DNA from: Aequorivita viscosa
GTDB taxonomy: Bacteria; Bacteroidota; Bacteroidia; Flavobacteriales; Flavobacteriaceae
Assembly (NCBI RefSeq): GCF_900106795.1
Contig: NZ_FNNS01000015.1
Coordinates: forward strand, 17,445 to 81,444
Length of the DNA stretch: 64,000 nt
Reading direction: 5' to 3'
In this document: piece by piece, positions 51,572-61,264 of the stretch
Layout: each line of letters begins with the position of its first letter
Numbering within the stretch: the first letter of the stretch is position 1
Made by a program: the position numbers and the translations under genes
The notes under the pieces: model-generated
What the model was told of the DNA's origin: nothing
Seen by the model: the letters and a program-made list of their open reading frames with translations, nothing else
The model's database searches: none

Positions 51572-52507
51572 TTATTCTACTTCTTGCACTAATAACCAAG
51601 CATCAGGATTTTCGCTACTTTGTATTTCCCGAAGTTTATTTAAAGCTTCAATTCTGTCTTTAAAACTTGCATAAACTACTTGGTGTAAACCAAAGCGGGT
51701 GGTTCCAATATTCATAGGTGAATATCCTTTTTCGCGTAGTTGATCTATTTTTTTGTCTGCATTTTCCTCCATTCTAAAAGCTCCAGCGACAATATGATAT
51801 TTGCCAATTTCTTTTGGAAGTTGAAGGCTTACAACTGGCAACGGATTTTCAATAACAAAAGTAGCTTCCTGAATTTGGCTTTCCATTAAGGAATTGGCTT
51901 TTTGGCGCTCTGCAAAATTATACTTCTGAACTTCGCCTTCATAATACTTCATCCCACCAAAACCTGTTGCTAGAATTGCAATCGCTGCAACGGCGGCATA
52001 TTTTAAATAAGGTCTTGTGCCTTTCTTTTCGGGAGATAGAACAATAGGTGCTTTCTCTTGTGTTGAAACAGTTTCCGTTTCAACTTTACGACTGATTTGT
52101 GGTGATACAAAACTAGCAAGTCCAAATGATGCAGTGTTGAAGTTTTGTTTATGAAGTGGCTCAAATTGGATAGAGTGCTCTTCATTCAATGAGAACTTTC
52201 CGATTTTATCAAGCGAAACAGTATTTCCCGAATTTAATTCTGAAATTAAACGAGCAGCAAAATTGCGAACTTTCTGAAGCGCACTTTCATAGCTGCATTT
52301 TTCCACTGAAGCAACATAGTTAGCCAACAATCCATCATTTACCTGAAGTTGCCTGTTAAACGACAAAACCTTTGATGGAGGGTTAAATGTATTGGAGTTT
52401 TCGTCGATAGACGCAGGTCTATATCGCGTTAAAAAAGCGCCAAAACCAGGGATAATTACGCACTCGTAACGGTACAATAAATCGGATATGTATGTGGAAA
52501 GTTGCAT
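51572..52507 (-). CDS. HU-CCDC81 and SPOR domain protein
   Basis: The 311-residue product (ATG at 52507; an in-frame ATG 18 bases upstream is also possible) begins with an HU-CCDC81-type domain ('YECVIIPGFGAFLTRY', 'NDGLLANYVA'). It has one membrane helix near residues 165-185 ('YLKYAAVAAIAILATGFGG') and a C-terminal SPOR domain (from 'GKYHIVAGAF' to the end). SPOR domains bind denuded glycan strands at the division site, while HU-type domains may bind DNA or protein. The pairing is common in Bacteroidota and the protein is linked to cell division or nucleoid positioning. Confidence 0.87.
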   Translation of the reverse strand: MQLSTYISDLLYRYECVIIPGFGAFLTRYRPASIDENSNTFNPPSKVLSFNRQLQVNDGLLANYVASVEKCSYESALQKVRNFAARLISELNSGNTVSLDKIGKFSLNEEHSIQFEPLHKQNFNTASFGLASFVSPQISRKVETETVSTQEKAPIVLSPEKKGTRPYLKYAAVAAIAILATGFGGMKYYEGEVQKYNFAERQKANSLMESQIQEATFVIENPLPVVSLQLPKEIGKYHIVAGAFRMEENADKKIDQLREKGYSPMNIGTTRFGLHQVVYASFKDRIEALNKLREIQSSENPDAWLLVQEVE

Positions 52508-52611
52508 AGAAACAAAGTTAGCCATTTTTAAGGGCTATCCAATTTTTGTTTTCGGAATTTATTAACAACAAAAATTATTGTATTTTTAAATTTCCTCCCC
52601 ACTGAAACTCA

Positions 52612-53721
52612 ATGACTATGCTGTCTAAACAAGAACTTCGATATACCCTTGCTTTGCAACGAATACCTAATTTGGGAGACGTTTCCGCTAAGAAACTTCT
52701 GCGGAAAGTGGGTTCGGCTGAAGGAGTTTTTAATGAGAAAAAAAGCAATCTCGCCAAAATAGATGGCATTGGGGTAGTGCGTCTCAGGGAAATAAACATG
52801 AAACAGCAACTGGAGCAGGCTGATGAAGAACTTCAGTTTATTGAAGACAATAAAGTGGCATGGAGTTATTTTCAGGATAAAAATTATCCAGAGCGATTAA
52901 AGCACTGCTTAGATGGCCCTGTTTTACTTTTCCAGCGGGGAAACATCGATTTGGGCAACAAAAAAATCATCAGTATTGTCGGTACTCGAAAAATAACAAG
53001 TTATGGAAACGCTTTCTGTCAAAACCTTATTGAAGAATTGGCGCCTTTGAATCCTGTTATTGTTTCTGGGCTGGCGTATGGAGTAGATATTTGTGCCCAC
53101 AAAGCGGCTATCGAAAACAAGCTTCAAACAATAGGTTGTTTGGCGCACGGCTTAGATCAAATCTATCCTAAAGACCATAAAAAATACATTGCTAAAATTG
53201 AAGAAAACGGAGGTTTTTATACTGAGTTTTGGAGTAGCGACAAATTTGACAAAACGAATTTCCTAAAACGTAACCGAGTTATCGCTGGGCTCTCGGAAGC
53301 CACTATTGTTATAGAATCTGCAGAGAAGGGTGGAAGCCTTGTTACTGCCGATATAGCCCATTCTTATAACCGCGAGGTTTTTGCACTTCCCGGTAGAGCA
53401 ACAGACCCGCAAAGTAAAGGTTGTAATAATTTGATAAAACAACAAAAAGCACAAGTACTTACCACGGCGGCAGACATTATTTATCAACTTGGATGGGAGT
53501 TAAAGGAGGCTTCAAAACCAAGGCAAACACAGCTTTTTGTTGAACTTGATGAAGAAGAGAAAATAATCTTTCGGTTTTTAAAAGATAAGGAAAAAGAACT
53601 GTTGGATGTTATCGCCCTTGAATGTAGCCTGCCAGTTTTTAAAGTGGCAACTATTTTGATGAATATGGAGCTAAAAGGTGTGATTAGGCCCTTGCCAGGG
53701 AAATTGTTTCAGTTGGTTTGA
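52612..53721 (+). CDS. dprA: DNA processing protein DprA
   Basis: The 369-residue product has an N-terminal helix-hairpin-helix region ('RIPNLGDVSAKKLLRKVG') and the Rossmann-like DprA core with 'SIVGTRKITSYG', 'SGLAYGVDICAHKAA' and 'GCLAHGLDQIYP'. A C-terminal winged helix (from 'EEKIIFRFLKDKEKELLDV') follows. DprA loads RecA on incoming single-stranded DNA during natural transformation. An alternative ATG at 52618 would shorten the product by two residues. Confidence 0.93.
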   Translation: MTMLSKQELRYTLALQRIPNLGDVSAKKLLRKVGSAEGVFNEKKSNLAKIDGIGVVRLREINMKQQLEQADEELQFIEDNKVAWSYFQDKNYPERLKHCLDGPVLLFQRGNIDLGNKKIISIVGTRKITSYGNAFCQNLIEELAPLNPVIVSGLAYGVDICAHKAAIENKLQTIGCLAHGLDQIYPKDHKKYIAKIEENGGFYTEFWSSDKFDKTNFLKRNRVIAGLSEATIVIESAEKGGSLVTADIAHSYNREVFALPGRATDPQSKGCNNLIKQQKAQVLTTAADIIYQLGWELKEASKPRQTQLFVELDEEEKIIFRFLKDKEKELLDVIALECSLPVFKVATILMNMELKGVIRPLPGKLFQLV

Positions 53722-54226
53722 AGACTATTGGGCCTAAACTAGAGGGCTTAGCTTTAACTTTTAATAAATATAGCCACTTCCGAAGGTTCGGGATCATGAA
53801 TTTTCACGAATTCACTCGTTTTCTGAAAACGTTAGCTTAAATGATTTACGATCTATTTCACGAAAGTGACAGGCTTTCAGTCTGTTTTAAAGCCTATGCT
53901 ACTTTAGTTCATAATTGTTTTGTATATCCGTTTTTTGTCATACCAGTAAAAAGGCCTGCGAATATCTGCGACTCGAGCGATAGCGAACTGGCGAAGCAAA
54001 TCAGCGGGAAACAAAAATCTGAGAATGCGAAATATATCCCGCCAATCAAGCGGATTAACGCAGAATAAATGGAAGTATTTGTTGTTGGAGACTTTATATC
54101 AAAGTTGTTATTCATAGCTTTATGGTATTTTGCGGACAATCAATAATTGTTTAAAAGGAGTTAAATCTTAATTCCGAGCTATCTGCTTTCATTGCTAAAT
54201 CATTCCTAAATCATTTCAAATAAAAG
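53722..54226. other. Gene-free stretch between dprA and uvrC
   Basis: About 500 bases without a convincing gene. A 75-codon frame at 53841-54068 has no family features. A small hairpin TCCGAA/TTCGGGA lies near 53777-53791. No tRNA or known RNA was recognised. Confidence 0.6.
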
Positions 54227-56047
54227 ATGCAATCAAGTATCTTTGAACCTATGGACAATGCTTCAATAACCCTGCAAGTTTCAACGCTTCCAGATTCGCC
54301 TGGGGTTTATCAATATTATGATAAAGAAGGTAAAATTCTGTATGTAGGTAAGGCGAAAAATCTTAAAAAACGGGTTTCTTCATATTTTACCAAGACGTTC
54401 GACAATAATAAAACGCGCATTCTTGTTAAAAAAATAGCGACGATTAAGCATATTGTTGTAGAAACTGAAACCGATGCGCTGTTACTTGAAAACAACTTAA
54501 TTAAAAAATATCAGCCACGTTACAATGTGTTGCTGAAAGACGATAAAAGTTATCCGTGGATTTGTATTAAGAAAGAGCGTTTTCCGCGCGTTTTTTCCAC
54601 ACGCCAAGTAATTCGGGACGGTTCGGAGTATTTTGGTCCTTATACCAATATGAAAACCGTTCATATTCTAATGGACTTAATTCGAGGATTATATCCGTTG
54701 CGGACGTGTAATTACGATTTATCGGTAAAAAATATAAAAGCTGAAAAATTCAAGGTGTGTTTGGAGTATCATTTAGGAAACTGTCTGGGGCCGTGCGAAG
54801 ATTTATTTTCTGAAAACGAATACAACGAGAATATTGATGCCATTCGAAATATTGTAAAAGGAAATTTTAAAGAATCGCTTCACAAGTTTAGATCCCAAAT
54901 GAAACAATTGGCTTCCGATTTAAAGTTTGAAGAAGCACAACGCATAAAGGAAAAGATAGATGTTTTAGAAAACTATCAGGCAAAATCTACCGTTGTAAAC
55001 CCAAAAATAAACAATGTAGACGTGTTTTCCATTATTTCGGATGAGCTGTATGGATATGTAAATTTCCTTCAAATTTCACACGGAGCTATTATCCGTTCGC
55101 ATACGTTAGAAATTAAGAAAAAATTAGATGAAACCGACGAAGATCTGTTGCAGCTTGCTATCGTAGAACTTCGGCAGCGTTTCAATTCCTTGTCTAAAGA
55201 AGTGTATGTTCCTTTTGAAATAGATTTGGGCGAAGGCATAAAAACCCACGTTCCTAAACTCGGTGATAAAAAGCATATTCTGGATCTTTCTAAACGAAAT
55301 GCGAAATATTATAGAATGGATCGGTTTAAGCAAGCCAAAATAGTCGACCCAGAACGTCATGAAAAACGCATTATGGCACAAATGAAAAAAGATCTCCGCC
55401 TTTCTGAAGAACCTCGCCATATTGAATGCTTTGACAACAGTAATATTCAAGGAAGCAATCCGGTGGCTGCTTGTGTGGTTTTTAAAAACGGAAAGCCTAG
55501 CAAAAAAGATTACCGAAAATTCAACATAAAAACTGTTGTCGGTCCAGACGATTTTGCGTCTATGGAAGAAGTGGTGTATCGTCGTTATAAAAGATTGCTT
55601 GAAGAGGAGCATCCCTTGCCGCAATTAATCATCATAGATGGGGGAAAAGGACAACTTTCTTCGGCTTTAAAAAGCTTAGACCAATTGGGTTTACGAGGAA
55701 AAATTGCAATAATAGGAATAGCCAAACGCTTAGAAGAACTTTTTTATCCCGATGACCCCATTCCGCTTTATCTAGATAGGAAAAGTGAAACTTTAAAAAT
55801 TATTCAGCAATTACGTAACGAAGCACACCGTTTTGGAATTACCTTTCACCGAAGTAAACGCAGTAAACAAGCTTTAGATACCGAATTGGAAACAATTCCG
55901 GGCATTGGCGAGAAAACGATTGTACAGCTTTTGGGGCATTTTAAAAGTAAAAAGCGAATTGCCGCCGCCAGCTTTGAAGAACTTTCAAAAGTTGTAGGAG
56001 CGAGTAGAGCTAAAAAATTGATTCAACACTTTGCCAAAAAGGAGTGA
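54227..56047 (+). CDS. uvrC: Excinuclease ABC subunit C
   Basis: The 606-residue nuclease has the GIY-YIG domain ('SPGVYQYYDKEGKILYVGKAKNLKKRV', split here as PGVYQYY and ILYVGKAKN), the UVR motif near residue 215, the RNase H-like endonuclease region with 'ECFDNSNIQGSNPVA' and 'IIDGGKGQLSSAL', and C-terminal helix-hairpin-helix ('LETIPGIGEKTIVQLL'). It makes both incisions in nucleotide excision repair. The ATG at 54251 is an alternative start and would remove 8 residues; TATCTTTG at 54238-54245 would then be a promoter element. Confidence 0.93.
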   Translation: MQSSIFEPMDNASITLQVSTLPDSPGVYQYYDKEGKILYVGKAKNLKKRVSSYFTKTFDNNKTRILVKKIATIKHIVVETETDALLLENNLIKKYQPRYNVLLKDDKSYPWICIKKERFPRVFSTRQVIRDGSEYFGPYTNMKTVHILMDLIRGLYPLRTCNYDLSVKNIKAEKFKVCLEYHLGNCLGPCEDLFSENEYNENIDAIRNIVKGNFKESLHKFRSQMKQLASDLKFEEAQRIKEKIDVLENYQAKSTVVNPKINNVDVFSIISDELYGYVNFLQISHGAIIRSHTLEIKKKLDETDEDLLQLAIVELRQRFNSLSKEVYVPFEIDLGEGIKTHVPKLGDKKHILDLSKRNAKYYRMDRFKQAKIVDPERHEKRIMAQMKKDLRLSEEPRHIECFDNSNIQGSNPVAACVVFKNGKPSKKDYRKFNIKTVVGPDDFASMEEVVYRRYKRLLEEEHPLPQLIIIDGGKGQLSSALKSLDQLGLRGKIAIIGIAKRLEELFYPDDPIPLYLDRKSETLKIIQQLRNEAHRFGITFHRSKRSKQALDTELETIPGIGEKTIVQLLGHFKSKKRIAAASFEELSKVVGASRAKKLIQHFAKKE

Positions 56048-56084
56048 GACGTGGTGAGATTTGAGATTTAAGAAATACCATAAG

Positions 56085-56101
56085 TGTTATGCAACATAAC
56101 A
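56085..56101. repeat. Small perfect hairpin between uvrC and patatin gene
   Basis: TGTTATG (56085-56091) and CATAACA (56095-56101) pair fully around CAA. It may be a weak transcript-end structure for uvrC. Confidence 0.4.
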
Positions 56102-56163
56102 TCTATAATGCGCATTCGGACTCCTAATATCTAATATCCAACGTCACTTTAAAAGACTAATAA

Positions 56164-58398
56164 ATGAAAAAACTACTCTTAATACTATTCGTAATAATTA
56201 CGGGCATTTCTTTAGCACAAGAAACAAAGAAAGACGACCTAAAAGTAGGTTTGGTGTTAAGTGGAGGAGGAGCAAAGGGCTTAGCTCATATTGGTGCGTT
56301 AAAAGTAATTGAGGAGGCTGGCGTTAGAATAGATTATATTGGTGGTACTAGTATGGGCGCAATAATTGGGGCTTTGTATGCTTCTGGCTATTCGGCAAAA
56401 CAGTTAGACAGTATTTTTACGCAAACTAACTTTAGAACTTTAATTCAAGATGAAATTCCGCGTGGTTCTAAAACTTTTTACGAAAAGGAGGAGTCTGAAA
56501 AATATGCGCTTATTTTACCTTTTGAGAATTTTAAAATAGGTATTCCCTCGGGGCTTTCAAAGGGTCAAAATCTGTATAACTTGCTATCCCGACTCACAAA
56601 CCACGTGAGCGATGTTTCAGACTTTGAAAAATTACCAATTCCTTTTTTTTGCGTCGCAACCGATGTAGAAACGGGCAAAGAGGTGATTTTGGATAAAGGA
56701 TATCTTCCTCAAGCCGTATCTGCTAGTGGCGCATTGCCATCTCTTTTTAGACCAGTAGTAATTAATGACACGGTGTTATTTGATGGTGGCGTAGTAAACA
56801 ACTACCCCGTAGATGAGGTCCGGGCTAAGGGTATGGACATAATTATTGGAGTTGATGTACAAGATAGTCTAAAAACGCGAGACAAACTGCAATCTGCTTT
56901 TCAGGTTTTGGTTCAGGTAAATAACTACCGAACCATTCACGATATGATCGATAAACGTAAAAAAACAGATATATACATCGACCCAGACATAAATGATTTT
57001 AGTGTAATTTCTTTCGATGCGGGTCGTAATATAGTATCTTCGGGAGAAGAAAGCGCATCTAAGTTTAAAGAAGAGTTAAAGCAACTTGCACAACTTCAGA
57101 AACCTGTAAAAAAGGAGCAAATAACTTTTAAAAATCTGGATACTGTTACCATAGATGAAGTAGAAATTTATGGTAATAAGCGCTATACAAGAAGTTATGT
57201 AATGGGAAAGCTGAAACTAAAAACGCCCGCCAAGCTATCTTATAAAGAGTTTAGAGATGGTATTAATAATATTTCGGCTACCGGTAATTTCCAAAGTATT
57301 AATTATAAGTTTGTTATCGACAATCAAGGTAAAAACAAATTAAAGGTTCAGTTGGAAGAAAATACTTCTCAAATGTTCCTACGCTTTGGTGCACATTATG
57401 ACGATTTATTTCGAACAGCCGCTCTTGTTAATATTACACGCAAGCGATTGTTTACAAACAATGATATTGCTTCATTAGACCTTATTGCTGGAGATAATCT
57501 TCGGTATAATTTTGATTATTATATAGATAAAGGGTATTACTGGAGTGTAGGTTTTAGCTCCAAGTACCATTTTTTTGAAACAGGTGTGCCACTTAGTTTT
57601 GTCAATGTAGATGCTCCAATAGATACACCTTTACCAATTAATAAATTGTCTATAAAGTATAGCGATTTTACCAATCAATTATATTTTCAAACTCCTTTTA
57701 GAAGAACCTTTGTGTTAGGTGGTGGTGCAGAACATAAATACTTGCGATACTTATCCGAAACCATCGGAACCGACAGAAACAACTTGCCTCGCACAGTTTT
57801 TGAAAGCACCAATTACTACAGCGCTTATGGTTTTTTAAAGTACGATAGCTACGATAATAGTTTCTTTCCAAAAACAGGAGCATATTTCTCTGGCGATTTT
57901 CACTGGTATCTTTTTTCGCATGGAATGAATATAGATTTTGAACCATTTTCTATTGCAAAAGCAAAAATGGGATATGCCTATACATTTTATGAAGATTTAT
58001 CAGCTCATATAACTGCCGAAGGAGGGTTTAAATTGGGAGGAAATGAAACATCTACACTAGATTTTGCTCTCGGCGGTTATGGATTTAAAGAAATGAACAA
58101 CATTATTCCATTTTTGGGGTATGATGCTATTTCAATTCGAGGGAACACGTATCTCAAATCATCTCTAACGTTAGATTACGAAATTTTCAAAAAAAACCAT
58201 ATCACTGCTGGAGTTAATATTGCCAACGTAGGAAATGATCTTTTTGAAGATGGAAAATGGATTGATGGTATAGATTATTCAGGCTATTCTTTAGGCTATG
58301 GATTAGAAACCATTCTGGGCCCAATGGAAATTAAATACTCCTATTCTCCTGAGCTTGCTGAAAGCGAATGGTATGTAGCGTTGGGATATCGTTTTTAA
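56164..58398 (+). CDS. Patatin-like phospholipase fused to outer-membrane barrel (PlpD-like)
   Basis: The 744-residue protein has a signal peptide ('FVIITGISLAQ') and a patatin domain (about residues 27-225): oxyanion loop 'SGGGAKGLAHIG', nucleophile in 'GGTSMGAIIG' (GxSxG) and 'DGGVVNN' (catalytic Asp). A POTRA-like segment near residues 325-400 ('EVEIYGNKRYTRSYVMGKL') follows, and a BamA/Omp85-type barrel takes the rest, ending in 'YVALGYRF' with terminal Phe. This is the type Vd autotransporter (PlpD) architecture, which exposes a phospholipase at the surface or in the periplasm. In many Bacteroidota it is a core protein, so a house-keeping lipid role is possible. Confidence 0.88.
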   Translation: MKKLLLILFVIITGISLAQETKKDDLKVGLVLSGGGAKGLAHIGALKVIEEAGVRIDYIGGTSMGAIIGALYASGYSAKQLDSIFTQTNFRTLIQDEIPRGSKTFYEKEESEKYALILPFENFKIGIPSGLSKGQNLYNLLSRLTNHVSDVSDFEKLPIPFFCVATDVETGKEVILDKGYLPQAVSASGALPSLFRPVVINDTVLFDGGVVNNYPVDEVRAKGMDIIIGVDVQDSLKTRDKLQSAFQVLVQVNNYRTIHDMIDKRKKTDIYIDPDINDFSVISFDAGRNIVSSGEESASKFKEELKQLAQLQKPVKKEQITFKNLDTVTIDEVEIYGNKRYTRSYVMGKLKLKTPAKLSYKEFRDGINNISATGNFQSINYKFVIDNQGKNKLKVQLEENTSQMFLRFGAHYDDLFRTAALVNITRKRLFTNNDIASLDLIAGDNLRYNFDYYIDKGYYWSVGFSSKYHFFETGVPLSFVNVDAPIDTPLPINKLSIKYSDFTNQLYFQTPFRRTFVLGGGAEHKYLRYLSETIGTDRNNLPRTVFESTNYYSAYGFLKYDSYDNSFFPKTGAYFSGDFHWYLFSHGMNIDFEPFSIAKAKMGYAYTFYEDLSAHITAEGGFKLGGNETSTLDFALGGYGFKEMNNIIPFLGYDAISIRGNTYLKSSLTLDYEIFKKNHITAGVNIANVGNDLFEDGKWIDGIDYSGYSLGYGLETILGPMEIKYSYSPELAESEWYVALGYRF

Positions 58399-58624
58399 GA
58401 GTTCCAGAAGTTTAAAACCTGTTCTTTTTCTTAATTGGTTCGTATGCGTTATTACGTTGCGTCGAATTATCTAAAATTATTAAGAATATAGTCAATGTAT
58501 ATATTGCACTAGACTGTCTTTACGTAATCTTTATAAGTGCATTGTGGGTAAGCTTCTTTTAGTATTCCATTTATTCGATATCAGGATATTTTTTTCGATA
58601 TTTGTGGGATAAACATTTGAAATT

Positions 58625-59782
58625 ATGCCCTTTTATCACAAGCTAGGTAAAATTCCACCTAAACGTCATACTCAATTCCGTAAGCCAGATGGAAGTCTAT
58701 ATTCCGAACAACTTTTTGGCACCGTAGGTTTCGACGGGATGTATTGCAATATCTATCACGAGCACAGACCAACGCAAGTAAAGCAAATTAAAAAACAGTA
58801 CAGCGTGGCGCCAAAAATTGCAAGTGCCAATAATATGCTTTCCTTACGACTTGATGGCTTCGCTATAAAACCGGAAAAAGACTTTCTTAGCAGCAGAAAA
58901 ACAGTGCTCACAAATAGCGACTGTAGTATTATCCTTGCCGCACCACAGGAGTCGCTAAGAGATTATTTTTATAAGAATACCGATGCCGATGAAGTAATCT
59001 TTATCCATAAAGGCAGCGGAAAACTGCGCACCTTCTTAGGGAATATCGATTTCAAGTACGGCGATTATCTAGTGATTCCGCGTGGAATTATCTATCAAAT
59101 CGATTTTGATTCCGAAGACAACCGGCTTTTTATTGTAGAATCGAGACAACCCATCTACACACCAAAAAGATATAGAAACTGGTTTGGACAGTTGCTCGAG
59201 CATTCGCCATTTTGTGAACGCGACATCAGGAAACCTGAGCAATTGGAAACGTACGACGCAAAAGGGGAGTTTTTGGTAAAAGTAAAAAAGAATGACGATA
59301 TTTTTGAAATGGTCTATGCCACGCATCCTTTTGATGTTGTCGGATACGATGGTTATAACTATCCCTACGCCTTTTCAATTCACGATTTTGAGCCAATAAC
59401 AGGCCGCATACACCAACCGCCACCGGTGCATCAAACATTTGAAACGACCGCAATGGTAATATGCAGTTTCGTGCCACGTTTATACGATTATCATCCAGAA
59501 AGCATCCCTGCCCCATATAACCATAGTAATATCGACAGCGATGAGGTGTTGTATTATGTAGATGGCGATTTTATGAGCCGAAACGACATTAAACAAGGAC
59601 AGATTACGCTGCACCCTGCAGGAATCGTGCACGGGCCACACCCAGGAGCAGCGGAGCGAAGTATAGGAAAAACCGAAACTGAAGAATTAGCCGTAATGGT
59701 CGATACATTTAAACCTTTACAAGTTACTGAAGATGGAATGAAACTTTCTGATGGAACATATTATCAAAGTTGGTTGGAGTAA
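58625..59782 (+). CDS. hmgA: Homogentisate 1,2-dioxygenase
   Basis: The 385-residue protein has the cupin-type HmgA pattern with 'FDGMYCNIYHEHRPT', 'TDADEVIFIHKGSG', and the late metal-binding region 'NHSNIDSDEVLYY' and 'LHPAGIVHGPHPG'. It opens the aromatic ring of homogentisate in tyrosine breakdown. hppD lies 171 bases downstream on the same strand, giving a two-gene module. Flavobacteria use a shorter form than the 440-residue human enzyme, so the length fits. Confidence 0.9.
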   Translation: MPFYHKLGKIPPKRHTQFRKPDGSLYSEQLFGTVGFDGMYCNIYHEHRPTQVKQIKKQYSVAPKIASANNMLSLRLDGFAIKPEKDFLSSRKTVLTNSDCSIILAAPQESLRDYFYKNTDADEVIFIHKGSGKLRTFLGNIDFKYGDYLVIPRGIIYQIDFDSEDNRLFIVESRQPIYTPKRYRNWFGQLLEHSPFCERDIRKPEQLETYDAKGEFLVKVKKNDDIFEMVYATHPFDVVGYDGYNYPYAFSIHDFEPITGRIHQPPPVHQTFETTAMVICSFVPRLYDYHPESIPAPYNHSNIDSDEVLYYVDGDFMSRNDIKQGQITLHPAGIVHGPHPGAAERSIGKTETEELAVMVDTFKPLQVTEDGMKLSDGTYYQSWLE

Positions 59783-59953
59783 TCCTTATGGTTTTATAAC
59801 TGATTACTTTAAGATATTTTGAAAATCTTGAATAAAGTTAATAGTTCGGGTAAAAAGAAATAATAAGCTATTTTAGCGGTTTGTTGGATTTAGGTAATCT
59901 AATCTTTTGATTAGTATTATTCCGCTAATTAATAAATCATTTAATTGAATATT

Positions 59954-61114
59954 ATGAGTAAAGAAATTAAGTCGGTCGAGTACGGCCTAGAAAAAATTTT
60001 TGAAGGAGCAGAAGACTTTCTGCCCCTGTTGGGAACAGATTATATCGAGTTTTATGTGGGAAATGCCAAACAGGCAGCACATTATTATAAAACAGCTTTC
60101 GGCTTTCAATCGTTTGCCTATAGAGGGCTGGAAACCGGTTCAAAAGACACTGTTAGTTATGTGCTCAAGCAAGATAAAATTCGCTTAGTACTTACTTCTC
60201 CTTTAAATAGCAAATCCCCAATAAACGACCATATAGTAAAACACGGAGATGGTGTAAAAGTTATTGCACTTTGGGTCGAGGATGCTAGAGCCGCCTATGA
60301 AGAAACCACCAAACGAGGTGCCAAGAGCTTTATGGAACCAACGGTAGACAAGGATGATCACGGAGAAGTGGTGCGTAGCGGAATTTATACCTATGGCGAA
60401 ACCGTTCACATGTTTGTAGAAAGAAAGAATTATAACGGAAAATTCCTACCTGGATTTAAAGAATGGAACTCAGATTACAATCCAGCGCCAACAGGATTTA
60501 AATTTGTTGACCACATGGTTGGAAACGTGGGCTGGGGCGAAATGAATACATGGGTAAAATGGTATGAAGATGTAATGGGCTTTGTGAACTTCTTATCGTT
60601 TGATGACAAACAAATTACTACAGAATATTCAGCGCTAATGAGTAAAGTAATGTGTAACGGAAATGGACGAATCAAGTTTCCTATTAACGAGCCTGCAAAA
60701 GGAGTCAAAAAATCACAAATTGAAGAATATTTAGATTTTTATGAAGGTCCAGGCGTTCAGCACATCGCAGTTGCTACAGACGATATAATTAAAACCGTTG
60801 CAGATTTAAGATCTCGTGGGGTTGAGTTTTTACCACCTCCGCCACAAGCATACTACGACGATATTCCGCGTAGATTGGGAGACCATATGAAAATAATGAA
60901 AGAAGACATCAAAGAGCTTCAAAAACTTTCAATATTGGTTGATGCTGATGAAGAAGGCTACCTTTTACAAATTTTCACCAAACCTGTTCAAGATAGGCCA
61001 ACACTGTTCTTTGAGATTATTCAACGAATGGGAGCAAAAGGCTTTGGTGCAGGAAACTTTAAGGCACTTTTCGAATCAATTGAACGTGAGCAAGCCCAAA
61101 GAGGTACTTTGTAA
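59954..61114 (+). CDS. hppD: 4-hydroxyphenylpyruvate dioxygenase
   Basis: The 386-residue enzyme (ATG at 59954) has two vicinal-oxygen-chelate domains. The iron ligands are visible in 'KFVDHMVGNVGWG' (His), 'GVQHIAVATDDI' (His) and 'TLFFEIIQRMGAKGFG' (Glu). It converts 4-hydroxyphenylpyruvate to homogentisate, the substrate of the upstream dioxygenase. A terminator hairpin follows at 61140-61188. Confidence 0.94.
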   Translation: MSKEIKSVEYGLEKIFEGAEDFLPLLGTDYIEFYVGNAKQAAHYYKTAFGFQSFAYRGLETGSKDTVSYVLKQDKIRLVLTSPLNSKSPINDHIVKHGDGVKVIALWVEDARAAYEETTKRGAKSFMEPTVDKDDHGEVVRSGIYTYGETVHMFVERKNYNGKFLPGFKEWNSDYNPAPTGFKFVDHMVGNVGWGEMNTWVKWYEDVMGFVNFLSFDDKQITTEYSALMSKVMCNGNGRIKFPINEPAKGVKKSQIEEYLDFYEGPGVQHIAVATDDIIKTVADLRSRGVEFLPPPPQAYYDDIPRRLGDHMKIMKEDIKELQKLSILVDADEEGYLLQIFTKPVQDRPTLFFEIIQRMGAKGFGAGNFKALFESIEREQAQRGTL

Positions 61115-61139
61115 CTTACTCAACGTACATTAAAGTTTT

Positions 61140-61188
61140 AGGGCGTAAGAAAATAATCGAGGACTTTTGGTTCTTTTTCTTACGCCCT
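61140..61188 (+). terminator. Terminator hairpin after hppD
   Basis: AGGGCGTAAGAAAA (61140-61153) pairs perfectly with TTTTCTTACGCCCT (61175-61188), 14 bp around a 21-base loop, followed by TCTTGCTT. It closes the hmgA-hppD unit. Confidence 0.75.
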
Positions 61189-61264
61189 TCTTGCTTAAAA
61201 AACATGTTGTCATTTTTTTGGAACAGTAATTGTAATTTTCTTCGAAACAGAACTTATTATTCTT

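Noticed and set aside
53841..54068. 75-codon open frame between dprA and uvrC
   Set aside because: No recognisable domain, odd composition, no promoter or coupling, and it spans repeat-like spacer sequence; likely chance.
55124..55624. 166-codon frame antisense to uvrC
   Set aside because: It lies fully inside uvrC, and its Phe/His/Ile-rich product is what the complement of a Lys/Glu/Asn-rich gene gives.
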